Assembly: GCF_040958095.1 (NCBI RefSeq)
Contig: NC_091188.1
Span: 10,014,770 to 10,078,769 of the forward strand
Source: Procambarus clarkii
Lineage: Eukaryota > Arthropoda > Malacostraca > Decapoda > Cambaridae
Direction: 5' to 3'
Length of the DNA stretch: 64,000 nt
Notes under the pieces: model-generated
What the model was told of the DNA's origin: nothing
Seen by the model: only the letters and a program-made list of their open reading frames with translations
The model's database searches: none
Program-made: the position numbers and the translations under genes
Shown: piece after piece, positions 23,818 through 35,179 of the stretch
Layout of the letters: the number at the start of each line of letters is the position of its first letter
Position numbering within the stretch: the first letter of the stretch is position 1

Positions 23818-24370
23818 TTTAGTTTAGTTCATTTATTATGCACCCCATACCCATCCCGTGGGCGGTAGTGGAAAGGGTTACAGAGGCACATAATGGGCTC
23901 AGGGACTGAACCCCACAATTCATTTAGCTAAGCAAGTTACAATCTTGATGAGCTAGTTACAAAATTGAATATAAGTCGTCACATCAACAATGGGTTCGAG
24001 ATCGAGACTAGAGAGGACTCTTCTCACACGGCTCTCCACCTCGTCCAGAGGTTAGACACGTGAAGGGGAGAGCAGGGCATCCAGGACAGCGGTGCATACT
24101 CAAGGTGGGAGGGGTCTTGAGCCTCGTGTATGGTTTTGCAGTCCCTGATTTCAAGAAAACATGAAATTCGCCCTAAGACTAAGTTTCTTGGGTGCCTTGC
24201 TTGCCAGGTTAAGCACGTGACTTGTCATGGTCACTGAAGAGTCGAACATCATTGCCATGAAGTCAGTCTCGTCACCGAGCAATGGTTTTTTTTTTTTGCC
24301 GTTCTTTTGTGCGTCTGTCACAGTTGCAGCATAAAGCTGCCTTGTCATTGTCATCACCTGTGCGGGGGTT
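23818..24370 (-). mobile_element. LINE reverse-transcriptase C-terminus and 3' tail
   Basis: The minus strand encodes MMFDSSVTMTSHVLNLASKA, then APKKLSLRANFMFS, and in another frame LEYAPLSWMPCSPLHVS. This matches the region after the catalytic domain in Jockey/CR1-type non-LTR elements. The 3' part (23818-23990, with CCACTACCGCCCACGGGATG) recurs in opposite orientation at 53943-54112, so it is the family tail. Frameshifts between the blocks show the copy is dead. Confidence 0.7.
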
Positions 24371-25544
24371 TTCTACTACACATGTAACTTGTCGTCGCCT
24401 TTTCTAGGTACATATTGCTGCAGGATAGTGATCAGTGCCTCGTAGCGGCTGGTATTGTTTTGTTTATATAGATAACTTGGGGTTTACCCGGCTGTGCCCG
24501 GGTCTCTCTCTCTCTACCCCTCTTCCTCACTCACCCCCCCCCCCTTCCTGCTCTCCCAATCTTCTCCTCTCTCTCCTCTTTCCCACCCCCCCCCCTCCTC
24601 TCCAACTTTCTCCCCTCTCACTCCATCTACTCTCTCCTATTCTCTCCCTCACTCATGCTCTCCTTTCCCCTTTCCTTTCCCTTCTCCCAGTGTTCCCCCC
24701 CCCCTCTCTCTCTCTCTTGCCTCTCCCCTTCTTCTCCCCCTTTCACCCATTTCCACCTGTCTTCCCCCCCCCCTTCTCCTTTCCTCTCTTCAAAGATCTC
24801 CCTTGTTCCCCCTTCGCCTTCCTTCTCTTCCTATCTCTGTCTCTTTATCTGCCTCTGTTTCCGTATCCTTTTCTATGTCTGCCTCTGTGTCTTTCTCTTT
24901 CTCTTTGCTAACTGTCTCATTACATCTCCTTTATCAATATAATACCTGTATAGAACTCTACCATTGGCATGTGGGTGGTCTGCCAGTGGGAGGAGCCAAG
25001 TGGCGTGAAGTATTACAAATATATAATAGTTATCCGTTTGCGTTGAGGGTCAACGATTCTTCGCGGCAGGGGATCGTATTCCAGGGACCATAGGATTAAG
25101 GACCTGCCCGAAACGCTACGCGTACTAGTGGCTGTACAAGAATGTAACAACTCTTGTATATATCTCAAAAAAAAAAGGAAGGGGCGGGGCTTTATAAACG
25201 TTTGAAGCTGTAGGGATCCCGTCTGTTTTATGTTACTGACGCCAAAGTATGAATAAAGGAAATATATGTTAATTTTCCTGAGATCAGTAAATAATGGTGT
25301 ATACATTACTATAAGACAAAAAACTAATTTTTTGTTAGTTTTTCTTCAAAATATTTAGCTAGGTGTAGCCGGCGACCAGCGCCGAAAATCGTCGTGGGGG
25401 TCAGAAAGTGAACCCTGGCTTGCTGGTCCATCTTGAACTCTGACAATCCCAGTCAGTCCGTCCATTCAACCTGCAAACTTGGGAGAGGCTAGCCCCGTAC
25501 GTCTGGCCTCCAGCCTTGAACAGAGAGAGGTAAACATACATTAT
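24371..25544. other. Pyrimidine-rich block and unclassified dispersed sequence
   Basis: Positions about 24500-24915 are almost pure C/T on the plus strand. Immediately before it, 24482-24511 reads (reverse complement) GACCCGGGCACAGCCGGGTA, like the right end of the element at 57.2-58.0 kb. Positions 25030-25170 (GACCTGCCCGAAACGCTACG and flanks) look like a dispersed repeat but I cannot name it. No gene recognised. Confidence 0.45.
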
Positions 25545-26905
25545 CTCATATAGAAGATTAGAGTACAGTCATCAGCATAGGCCTGAGCTTCAGGGATGAG
25601 GTGTTGTAGATCGTTGAAGTAGACATGCCACAACACAGGGCCCAGCACACTGCCCTGCGGTACACTGGCACCAGTTGGGTAGTTTCCAGATTATGCTCCA
25701 CTGTGGACTGCTCTTTGAGTCCAGTCTTGAAGTTAGTCCCTTATTAGCAATAAAATGGAGCCTGAAATACCAAGTGTTTAAAGCTTTGCTAATAGTCCTG
25801 AGTGTCATACCTTAAAGGCTCCTCAAATGTCCAGTGCAACAACACAGATTATTTTTGGAATCTTCCAGTGACTGATGCCACTTAATGGTGAAATTTAGCA
25901 AGAGGTCAGCGGGAGAACGACCTTTCCTATACCGAAAATATCGACCACACAGTAACCGATGATGATGAAAACAAATTTCTTATTTGCTGCGAGACAAATA
26001 TCTCAAGAATGTGTCCAGTAACTGAAAGCATTGACACTAGTCTGTAGTTTCTGACTGCTGGACGGCTCTTCATATCGTGGACCAGAACCACATCTCCCTG
26101 TTTCCATATGGCGTGCCAAGTTCCTTTAGCTAGGCAGAGTTGGTAGATTCACGTGAGAGGCGAAGCCTGGAAGTCCGCTCAACGGTGTAACAGTCTTAGG
26201 CTGACCTTGTCCGGCCCCGCTGCCTTACCTGCGTCCAGTGATTGAAGTAGATGGTGGACTTCATCCTGCTGGACAACTACTTCACACAACTTGGACATAG
26301 TGCTTGGATCAAGCTGTGGAGGTTGTCGTTCTACATCTGGCACTTTCATGTTGGAAGCAAAATGGTTTGCCAGTTGGCCACACATTTCTTTATTGGAGGA
26401 TGCAACTGTCCCATCTTCCCGGGTCAGTGGCGGCATTGTGTCCACAGATGAATACTCAAGAAACCCCTGACTTTGGATCCTTATCTTCCTGGTGCAAGTT
26501 TTCTTCTTGTTTCCGATTCCCATCTGGAGATAGCCCCACTTTTGAACGTCTTTCATTAGAAAACAATCTCGTCTATGAATGTTCCAGTTGTCCCTAAGAC
26601 AGGTTGTCGGAGTTAATTCTTCTTCCCAATCTGTCGGGATAGCTACTGTAGTGAAGACAGCCTGGCTTTCTGATGAGCCAATTGCATGCATAGTCCAAGG
26701 GTTTCCCATGGACTATGCATGCAGATAAATCAGTTACGAACAAATCAAGAGAAGAACCAGTGATATAAGTTTGGAAGGTTGAAATTTTCCCAGTTTGTCC
26801 ATCAGGAAGTTGATTCGGGCAGCATCCTATCCACTGAGATGCGTGCATTGAGCACACCAGGATGGATGTTCTGTGATTACACAACTGGAAGAACATAATT
26901 CCTAG
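25545..26905 (-). mobile_element. LINE (Jockey/CR1-like) remnant: endonuclease end plus reverse transcriptase
   Basis: Minus-strand frames give, in order: the endonuclease end with TGSSLDLFVTDLS (about 26770); a linker reaching VASSNKEMCGQLANHFASNM; LDAGKAAGPDKVSLRLLHR, the start of the RT fingers (about 26190-26240); then PQGSVLGPVLWHVYFNDLQ and AYADDCTLIFY (about 25555-25660), the catalytic YADD box. At least two frame changes (about 26.7 kb and between 25.8 and 26.18 kb) make it non-functional. It is the best-preserved LINE in the window. Confidence 0.85.
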
Positions 26906-28094
26906 ATAAACATGGATGACAACATCAATAGGCTGGGCATACCCCTAAGGTCCAACTAGTGACATTTCTCAGAAATGCCACCCCACAACAGTTGCCTGAA
27001 TCCCGGGAATTTGTTACTGCTCGCTCGCTCGCGCTCTCTCTCTCTCTCTCTCCACACATTTATACTTACCTCTGCGCTGTTGTGGGTTGCTTCGTGGAGG
27101 AGGTCAGTAGATGACGTACTGGGAGAGGGGTAACACGATAATAATATATAACACCTATTTCGGACTTTTCCCCATTTTTTCTTCAGGAAGACCGCACCTT
27201 ATGTATAATTATTGTTATCTAAAAGATATCGACGCCATCAATTGAGCGCACCCGACCCCATTTTCTGTTCCACGGTGGAAGGCTATGATCCTATTTGACC
27301 CCTGTTGTAGGAAGCAGGAAGCAGTTCACCCAGAGCAGTCCTGAACTGAAGACGTGTTCCAGTGGGAACAAGTGGCCGAGTCAGTGTTGACTCTGATTTG
27401 TCTGTGATACTTAGCGAAGTATTGGTGATTGGACCGACGTAACCCGGGATTGCCGAGTTACAAGATGGAAGTACTGTCTGTCTGTTAAGGCTTGTTATAA
27501 GTCTGTGTTCTGTATGGAAGTCTACCAGCGTGTTGCTGGAGAGTAGAAGAATTGTTGTAGCGCCGTGATGATACCGTAGAGGACTGGCCCATGATAAACT
27601 GAGAAAGACGAACTCACCGGTGTGAGGACCATAGAAAACAGACGAAGGGAAGAACCTTGAGTGATGTACGATAGAAGATAAAAGTGGACTCGCCGGGAAA
27701 GAAGATTCCAGAAGTTGTATAGTGTCCTGTGCGAAAGTGACACCTGCTGTGTTATGTCTTGTACATATGTGTTTATTTAGAGTTAAGAAGTACACTCGGT
27801 GATCGTTCTGTTTAGTGCTGTTTATCCACCTTTTTCTTTAGATTAACTATTGCTGCCAGTTCTTAACTTACCTATAACTTACCTATAACTATAGGTAACT
27901 TACCTATAACTCGGTTGGTAAGTAAAGAGCCCGGTTACTGGCCAAGTGAGGCCGCAATACTTGTTATGTATAAGAATAACCATGTATAAAGATTTATGTA
28001 TAAATATTGGAATGTGTAAGTATTGTTGTGGCAGCGTGTCACAGCTCTAGATAAGTAGTCGCCAGCCTTCAGGTACTTCAAGATGTCTTCGCTA
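26906..28094. other. No gene recognised
   Basis: A short (CT)n at 27030-27050 and a triple CTATAACTTACC repeat at 27868-27910 are seen. A minus-strand open frame of 170 codons at 27283-27795 has no recognisable domain. The stretch ending near TTGTGGCAGCG at 28024-28034 might be LTR-like, but no partner was found. Confidence 0.4.
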
Positions 28095-28330
28095 AGCTGT
28101 CTTAGTTAAGCCTTCGCTAAGCTGTCTTAGTGAAGTCTTTGCTAAGCTGTCTTAGTGAAGTCTTCGCTAAGCTGTCTTAGTGAAGTCTTCGCTAAGCTGT
28201 CGTAGTGAAGTCTTCGCTAAGCTGTCTTAGTGAAGTCTTCGCTAAGCTGTCTTAGTGAAGTCTTCGCTAAGCTGTCTTAGTGAAGTCTTCGCTAAGCTGT
28301 CTTAGTGAAGTCTTCACTAAGCTGTCTTAG
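28095..28330. repeat. 25-bp minisatellite, about 9 copies
   Basis: The unit is CGCTAAGCTGTCTTAGTGAA plus GTCTT. The unit itself contains the near-palindrome CTAAGCTGTCTTAG. Confidence 0.93.
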
Positions 28331-28694
28331 ACAAATATCACAGCAAAGAATGAGGGGGAATAATAACCATTTTCTATACTTAGGAGGCGTAAGCACTCGG
28401 AAAATAACATTGACTACTCTAGGGACAAAAGCTGTTGGTGTTGGTGTGAATTATTTGAACACGCATATTTGACCGGACAGCTTCATCGGGGCGAGTCTTC
28501 CGTACACTGAAGCTGTCCCACTCTCCCCCAACATTGAAGCTGTCCCATTCTCCTCTACAGTGAAGCTGTTGGAGCAGCGGTGCGAGACATCGGAACAAAC
28601 CTGGTTACTAATTGTGGTGCACTTGTTAGGTGTGCTATTTTGTGGTGGTGAAATATTGTGTTTTTTTTATGTTATCACCGTTAAAGTTGTTTAT

Positions 28695-29092
28695 TCTCAC
28701 CCGCCCTCAACCCGTGTATGTCTCACCGCCCCTCAACCCGTGTATGTCTCACCGCCCCCTCAACCCGTGTATGTCTCACCCGCCCTCAACCCGTGTATGT
28801 CTCACCGCCCTTCAACCCGTGTATGTCTCACCCGCCCTCAACCCGTGTATGTCTCCGCCGCCCCTCAACCCGTGTATGTCTCCGCCGCCCCTCAACCCGT
28901 GTATGTCTCCGCCGCCCCTCAACCCGTGTATGTCTCCGCCGCCCCTCAACCCGTGTATGTCTCACCGCCCCTCAACCCGTGTATGTCTCACCGCCCCTCA
29001 ACCCGTGTATGTCTCACCGCCCCTCAACCCGTGTATGTCTCACCGCCCCTCAACCCGTGTATGTCTCACCGCCCCTCAACCTGTGTATGTCT
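28695..29092. repeat. 26-bp minisatellite, about 15 copies
   Basis: The unit is CTCACCGCCCCTCAACCCGT plus GTATGT, with a block of CTCCGCCGCCCC variants in the middle (28852-28960). Confidence 0.94.
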
Positions 29093-29129
29093 CGCCAATT
29101 CTCATTCCCGTATTTTGTCATAGTGGTTG

Positions 29130-29345
29130 AATAATTGGAAAGGCAGGATCCACCCGCTCAAAATCCCTGTTGTCCTGGGTTGTGCACTTCATATCTCTCC
29201 ATAAAACTGGAGATCTGACGCCTAATCACTCTCTCAAAAGACTTATAATTACTGTTAGTGCCACTGGTCTGTAGTTTTTCAGCCAACGCTTTGCTATCTG
29301 TAGAGTGCTCCTGGCATCTGCCCGGAGTCCAAGCCTAGTCCCCCA
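29130..29345 (-). mobile_element. LINE reverse-transcriptase fragment
   Basis: The minus strand reads KNYRPVALT and, after a frame change, SFERVIRRQISSFMERYEV then HNPGQQGF. This is the RT region between motifs 1 and 2 of CR1/RTE-like non-LTR elements. Short and degraded. Confidence 0.65.
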
Positions 29346-30120
29346 TGCTCTCCACGGAGCGCGCGGACTACTGGTATATCTATGATTTCTTTAGAAATGT
29401 GGATGGAGTTCAAGGAGTCGGGACCTAAGGGGTGGTGGGCTATGGGTGGATGTCGTCAATTAGTTTTGCAAAGTGTGATGTGTTTGTGTTGTGGCGGCAG
29501 TGTTGTGGATATCGTTCATGAAGTTGACTTGCTTCATACTGATTTTGTTGAGGGGGGGGGGATTTCACTAATTTCTTTGTCATCCTTTGGGTATGAACCT
29601 TCTCTTGTAAAAATCTGGTAAAATAGGTTCAATAGTTCTGTAATTTTGTTTATGTACTGTATTAATATTTTGCGTATGTGAATAAGTATTTTGTATTTTA
29701 AATCTATCTTAATATAACATTTTGTTCCCATTGGATTTCTGCCAACCCGTCCTCCTGTTTAAATAGTGCTTTTTGTAATTGTGTGTACATATATATTGAC
29801 GTAATGGACAATTAGATAATATAATTCGGTATTATTTACTTTATAGTTTGGAAAAATAGCTAAAACCCCAATTTAAATATTTCTAGGCCTAGTAAGCACA
29901 TATATGTACTATATTCGGCCTTAGATAGCGTCTATTAGGGGCTAGGATGGTTAAGTTTTATTAACATAAATACCAAACTTTGTCTAGTTTCTCCAAATTC
30001 AATAGTACCACATTCCATTCTCCAGCTGTCCAGTACGTCAATATATGTACGATGGTCTACATCGTTACTATAAGTACTATCCAACCAGGTGGAGAGGAGG
30101 GGGAACAGAAGTTACAGTCC
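29346..30120. other. No gene recognised
   Basis: AT-rich sequence without repeats or coding blocks that I can identify. Confidence 0.4.
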
Positions 30121-30402
30121 CGCTCCTGTGCTAGGTAAGTCCACTACGGGCTCACCATAGCCCGTGCTACCTGGAACTTATTGTTCTGAGTAGGGAAGGG
30201 AAGCTATCAGGAAAAAGCACCAAGCCATTACGACTATATTGCACTGGGAAAGGATCAGGATAAGGTTTTGGGATGGAACGGAGAGGAAGGAATGGTGCCC
30301 AACCACTTGGACGGTCGGGGTTTGAACACTGACCTGTGTGAGGGGAAACCGTCGCTCTATTGTCCAGCCCAAGTGGTTCCGAGTAGCTGAATCTTAAACA
30401 AC
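30121..30402 (-). mobile_element. Dispersed repeat D split by a family C SINE
   Basis: Repeat D (antisense: CTAGGTAAGTCCACTACGGG, AGCCCGTGCTACCTGGAAC) runs to GTTCTGAGTAG at about 30182-30194. It is interrupted by a minus-strand SINE of family C (about 30195-30375) and resumes with GTTCCGAGTAGCTGAATCT at about 30376. The repeated GTTC(T/C)GAGTAG is the target site duplication. Confidence 0.75.
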
Positions 30403-31337
30403 CAGCAACAGGTGGATAGGCTGGTCCCTGCAGTTTGGTATGATCGCTTCAGCTTCTTCAATTCCTCAGTCACAGTGTTTACAATCACATTTTCTTTGTT
30501 GAAATGTTGCAGTCGGCTTGAGCATCTCGGCTGTATTATTGCCTCCTCCTGTGGCAGTGTTTATGTTCCCTTTCTGAGTTGGACTTATTTGTAATCTTAC
30601 GTAAAGGAACATATTTCAGACAGATCTTGTAAACATCGGTGGTCAGTTGCTTCAGTCCATGTGGGAATTTTAGCACAGAACGGTCTCTTACAGGATTTTT
30701 ATTTTTTTATTTTTTAGTTCTAGGTTTATTTTTTACAATTAATCCTAATCCGTAGGAGTAGGGGGGGGGGGATTTCCATCTAAACTAGGGGGCAGGAGGC
30801 AATTCCCCCTCTAAATAATGGAGAGTTCCACCTAAATCAGATGGGGAAGGGAGTCCCATCTAAACCAGGGTATAAGTGTTCCCACTTAAACCCGGGGGAA
30901 GTATTTCCATCTAGACCAGATTAAGATGTCGCAAAAGCCAATAGGCCTTCTGCTGTTTCCTTAATTCCTATGTTCTTATGATAGCTGGCTTAAGTAGGAA
31001 TACGCCGCCCCGTGGTCCCACATAAACCAAAAAGTGTGTGTGTGTCCCCCAGTGAACCTATGGAGGGTATCCCCATCTAAACCAGGAGGGCGTCCTTCGT
31101 TAACAATGAGGGTAATTCCCATCCTGCCATGTGTTGCGATAAACCATTATTATTATTATTACTGAAATACTTGTCCGAGTTATAGGCAGTTAATATCCTT
31201 GCAGACCCAGGCAGAATATTCAGAACACTGCCTTGGCCACCATAAGCACATAGGCAGTAAGAAGAATGCAAAATGGCCTATCTGAAACCTAGCTTAACTT
31301 CATCCTTCTTGGTTATATATTTGGTCGTTGTTTTTTT
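30403..31337. other. Degraded repeat-derived sequence
   Basis: About 30690-30985 has recurring ATCTAAAC(C/T)AGG words and ends GCCAATAGGCCTTCTGCTG then TTCCTTAATTCCTATGTTCT, which resembles a dispersed retroelement 3' end. A (TTA)n stretch lies near 31147. No gene recognised. Confidence 0.4.
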
Positions 31338-31428
31338 AGATTCAGCTATTCAGAACAAAACGTTCCAAGTAGCACGGGCTATGGTGAGCCCGTAGTGGAC
31401 TTACCTGGCACAGAAGCGGGGCAGTGAC
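31338..31428 (+). repeat. Dispersed repeat D
   Basis: AGATTCAGCTATTCAGAACA through GTTCCAAGTAGCACGGGCTA to GTAGTGGACTTACCTGGCAC. Its first part folds on itself (GCTACTCGGAAC against GTTCCAAGTAGC). Confidence 0.7.
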
Positions 31429-31698
31429 TTGGTGTATATATTTGGTCACTCAGGCTAGCTTATATACACTTCGCCTCTGCCCTTGAAAATGTTGACAGGT
31501 TCAACGAAACGCATCTCATAGCGTCATGCCATAATAAATTTGTAAAATGAACTTCTATGAGTTAATTGTTCAGCTTCCTTCTCGAGAGAACATAAAAAAA
31601 TATATAGAATATTCATGCTATCATTATTCATCTAATCATTCTTGTTATATTAAATACTATGACAAAATATGCTAATAATATACTGTGCTGTAATAAAT

Positions 31699-31700
31699 AA

Positions 31701-31775
<75 letters not shown>
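31699..31775. repeat. (TA)n microsatellite
   Basis: TA tract flanking the first palindromic MITE on its left. Confidence 0.97.
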
Positions 31776-31777
<2 letters not shown>

Positions 31778-31781
31778 GTAT

Positions 31782-32157
31782 GTCGTACCTAGTAGCCAGA
31801 ACGCACTTCTCTGCCTACTATGCAAAGCCCGATTTGCCTAATAAGCCAAGTTTTCATGAATTAATTGTTTTTCGACTACCTAACTTACCTAACCTAACCT
31901 AACTTTTTCGGCTACCTAACCTAACCTATAAAGATAGGTTAGGTTAGGTTAGGTAGGGTTGGTTAGGTTCGGTCATATATCTACGTTAATTTTAACTCCA
32001 ATAAAAAAAAATTGACCTCATACATAATGAAATGGGTAGCTTTATCATTTTATAAGAAAAATTTTTGAGAAAATATATTAATTCATGAAAACTTGGCTTA
32101 TTAGGCAAATCGGGCCTTGCATAGTAGGCTGAGAAGTGCGTTCTGGCTACTAGGTAC

Positions 32158-32160
<3 letters not shown>
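31782..32160. mobile_element. Palindromic MITE copy 1 inside a TA microsatellite
   Basis: A 379-bp element beginning GTCGTACCTAGTAGCCAGAA. The first 84 bases are the inverted repeat of the last 84 with two mismatches. The centre holds CCTAACCTAACC-type and GGTTAGGTTAGG-type runs facing each other. There is no coding capacity. It is flanked by TA on both sides, fitting a TA target. Confidence 0.88.

Positions 32161-32221
<61 letters not shown>
32161..32221. repeat. (TA)n between two MITE copies
   Basis: About 60 bases of TA separate the two copies. Confidence 0.97.
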
Positions 32222-32224
<3 letters not shown>

Positions 32225-32610
32225 GTACCTAGTAGCCAGAACGCACTTATCAGCCTACTATTCATGGCCCAATTTGCCTAATAAGCCAAGTTTTCATGAA
32301 ATAATTGTTTTTCGACTACCTAACCTACCTAACCTAACCTAACCTAACTTTTTTGGCTACCTAACCTAACCTTACCTATAAAGATAGGTTAGGTTAGGTT
32401 AGGTAGGGTTGGTTAGGTTCGGTCATATATCTACGTTAATTTTAACTCCAATAAAAAATAAATGACCTCATACATAATGAAATGGGTAGCTTCATCATTT
32501 CATAAGAAAAAAATTTGAGAAAATATATTAATTCAGGAAAACTTGGCTTATTAGGCAAATCGGGCCTTGAATAGTAGGCTGAGAAGTGCGTTCTGGCTAC
32601 TAGGTACGAC
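32222..32610. mobile_element. Palindromic MITE copy 2
   Basis: A 389-bp copy of the same element with the same inverted arms and central telomere-like runs, about 90% identical to copy 1 by eye. It is followed by another TA tract. Confidence 0.88.
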
Positions 32611-32635
32611 ATATATATATATATATATATATATA

Positions 32636-32704
<69 letters not shown>
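32611..32704. repeat. (TA)n microsatellite
   Basis: TA tract with one AATAAA interruption, to the right of MITE copy 2. Confidence 0.97.
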
Positions 32705-32707
<3 letters not shown>

Positions 32708-33144
32708 GCTACTATCTCCTAATGGCCTTGACAGGGACAGGAAGTCGGCAGCTTGTCAAATGTATCCCCCCATTATTCCTGAGGGCTTTTTCCAGCAGGA
32801 TTTTAAATTACGGCTTCAGTGGGTTGGCGGTTCCATGAGTTAGTTGGTAACCCTATATAATAATATATAAAATTTCAGATAATTGAGATAAAGAGAAGGA
32901 TGATATGCAGTAACTAATTGATAAGAGCTCGACAAATTTTAACTAGCAGAAAAATGGCTGAAACTGTCAACAAATCTTTCAAATCCGACATCATTTTTCA
33001 AAGCAAATGTCTGTCAGCTGCTGTGATATCGTTCCATGAATATGTTGAGTAGTCTTGAGAGATTTACTTCTTCTGGAGGTGAAGCAAACATCATTCCCGG
33101 AGGCGTGGATTTATCAGACTAACTGATCGTGCTGTCAATAATTA
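32705..33144. mobile_element. Probable LINE tail (related to 54.16-54.40 kb) and unclassified sequence
   Basis: Positions 32705-32860 share GACAGGAAGT, CTTGTCAAATG and GGCGGTTCCATGAGTT words with 54161-54300, where the minus strand encodes INPWNRLPADAATVI. The remainder to 33144 is not recognised. Confidence 0.45.
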
Positions 33145-33640
33145 GCAGTGAAGATCCTAAATGCGATAAAGCACCTAAATTATTGGGATCGTCTCAAAGC
33201 TCTCCAAATGTACTCATTAGAAAGGAGACAAGAGAGATATCAAATAATATACACATGGAAAATACTGGAGGGCCAGATCCCAAATCTACACAATAAAATA
33301 ACTTACTGGAGTGAACGATATGGAAGAAAATGCAGAATAGTCAGTGAAGAGCAGGGGTGCCATAGGCACAATCAGAGAACACTGTATAAACATGAGAGGT
33401 CCACGGTTGTTCAACATCCTCCCAGCGAGTATAAGAAATATTGCCTGAGGAACCGTGGACACCTTTAAGAGAAAACTAGATAATTTTCTACAAGGAGCGC
33501 TGGACCAATTGGGCTGTGGTGGGTATGTGGGCCTGCAGGCCACTCCAAGCAACAGCCCAGTGGACCAAGCTCTCACAAGTCAAGCTTGGCCTCGGACCGG
33601 GCTTGAGGAGTAGAAGAACTCCCAGAACCCCATTAAGCAG
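33145..33640 (+). mobile_element. LINE reverse-transcriptase C-terminal remnant
   Basis: The plus strand encodes NYWDRLKALQMYSLERRQER then YQIIYTWKILEGQIPN, and after frame changes FKRKLDNFLQGALDQLGCGG. This is the post-RT 'thumb' and C-terminal tail of a non-LTR element common in arthropods. Truncated upstream, degraded. Confidence 0.8.
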
Positions 33641-33654
33641 GTATCCAAATGTAT

Positions 33655-33835
33655 GTGTGTCTGTACTTACCCAGTTGTGCTTGCGGGGGTTGAGCGCTGG
33701 CTCTTTGGTCCTGCCTCTCAACTGTCAATCAACTAATGTACAGATTCTTTAGCCTACTGGGCTCTTATCATATCTACACTTGAAGCTGTGTATGGAGTCA
33801 GCCTCCACCACATCACTTCCTAGTGTGTGTGCGTG
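33655..33835 (-). mobile_element. LINE 3' tail (same family as 58.8-59.05 kb)
   Basis: Minus-strand sequence has ACTCCATACACAGCTTCAAG, AGAGCCCAGTAGGCT and GAGAGGCAGGACCAAAGAGC in the same order as 58845-58990. It sits tail to tail with the preceding plus-strand LINE. Confidence 0.7.
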
Positions 33836-34269
33836 TGAGCTAATTTCAGCGTATCAATCATGTAGCCTACTAGCTAGATCGTCACCTAAATGACTGCCAA
33901 CACCTATCTCACTGGCCCAATCTGACAAACCACATCTAACATTTAGTGCAATGGCAAACAACAGATAGTTAAAAGAAAAAGATAAAAATCGACATTAACG
34001 CTCAACGGAGATGAACACATTCAAGCGTTCACCATCAACAAAGTCTGTGTGCAGTTTGTTTGCAAACATTTTGCGTACAAGCCGTCAACATCTGCTGGTG
34101 GGTGGAGTGATTGGCGGGACACACTGTTGTAATTGAACAATATGTAAATAGCCCAACTCGTCAAATATTGACATATGTATTTAAATCAGTCAGGTGTGTG
34201 CACCCACACAAAAAATTTGGAAGAACAAATTAAAGGATATTGCGAATACTAGCAACATGTATGAATAAC
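33836..34269. other. No gene recognised
   Basis: AT-rich sequence with no coding block or repeat that I can identify. Confidence 0.4.
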
Positions 34270-34635
34270 ACCTGCAACATACTGTAAGACATGTCTTGCA
34301 GTATGTTGCAGGTGTTTCTCACATATATTGCAGGTGTTATTCATACATGACTTGCAGCATGTTGCAGCTGTGAATCACATGTATTGCATGTTGCAAGTGT
34401 TATTTACATATGTCTTGCAGCTGTTATTCACACATGTCTTGCAGCATGTTGCAGGTGTTATTCACACATGTCTTGTAGTATGTTGCAGGTATTATTCATA
34501 CATGTCTTGTAGCATGTTGCAGGTATTATTCACATATGTGCAGTATGTTGCAGGTATTATTCACATATGTGCAGTATGTTGCAGGTATTATTCATACATG
34601 TCTTGTAGCATGTTGCAGGTATTATTCACACATTA
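34270..34635. repeat. Degenerate 34-40-bp repeat, about 10 copies
   Basis: Units contain CATGTTGCAGGTGTTATTCA and CACATGTCTTG. They vary in length and are more diverged than the other arrays, so this array is probably old. Confidence 0.85.
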
Positions 34636-35159
34636 ATTGAGCATGATCTATCTTTCATGGTAACAAGACATTTGGATCACTGTAGAATTGAAATTTCTTG
34701 GGACTGATGAATCTCGTGACTAAATTTGACCCATATATATATATATATACTGTATATATAAATATATAGCAAGCCTTACCTCACTATGTGGGAATACTGG
34801 GTAAGGTAACTCATCATACTCATCAACACAATGTGAGAAACTCATTGGTATGATGAGTTACTAAGCTCACTCTGGTATTGAGGATGAAATAGAAGTTTTG
34901 GTATGTACTGCGGTTTCTAGCTTGACTGATGCAGACTGTTCCCTCGATTTGCCACTAAGTTAAAAAATGCAACTGTTTGGCCCAACTAGAAAAGCACGCA
35001 CCCAAGCAACCCACCTAACCTATTGAGGCCGTTGCATAGAAAATGTTCATATATAAGGGAGCTTGAATGTTTTACTGATTCATGGCATTTACGACAGATT
35101 TGTCAATTTTGTAAAAACAATGAGCCGTATTAGGCTGGGTTACACATGTTGATTAATTT
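34636..35159. other. No gene recognised
   Basis: Contains a short TA tract near 34735 and a small inverted pair (AATGTGAGAAACTCATTGG region, 34830-34860). Otherwise nothing identified. Confidence 0.35.
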
Positions 35160-35179
35160 GAGTATTGCACTAGCTACAA

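Noticed and set aside
24435-25093. 158- and 199-codon Pro/Ser/Leu-rich frames
   Set aside because: Translation of a pyrimidine-rich tract.
27240-28040. Possible solo LTR or a 170-codon minus-strand gene
   Set aside because: No partner repeat, no clear ends and no recognisable domain; too weak to call.
31861-31965. True interstitial telomere
   Set aside because: Only three to four TTAGG units per side, and they are part of a repeated MITE core, so this is not a telomere fusion scar.
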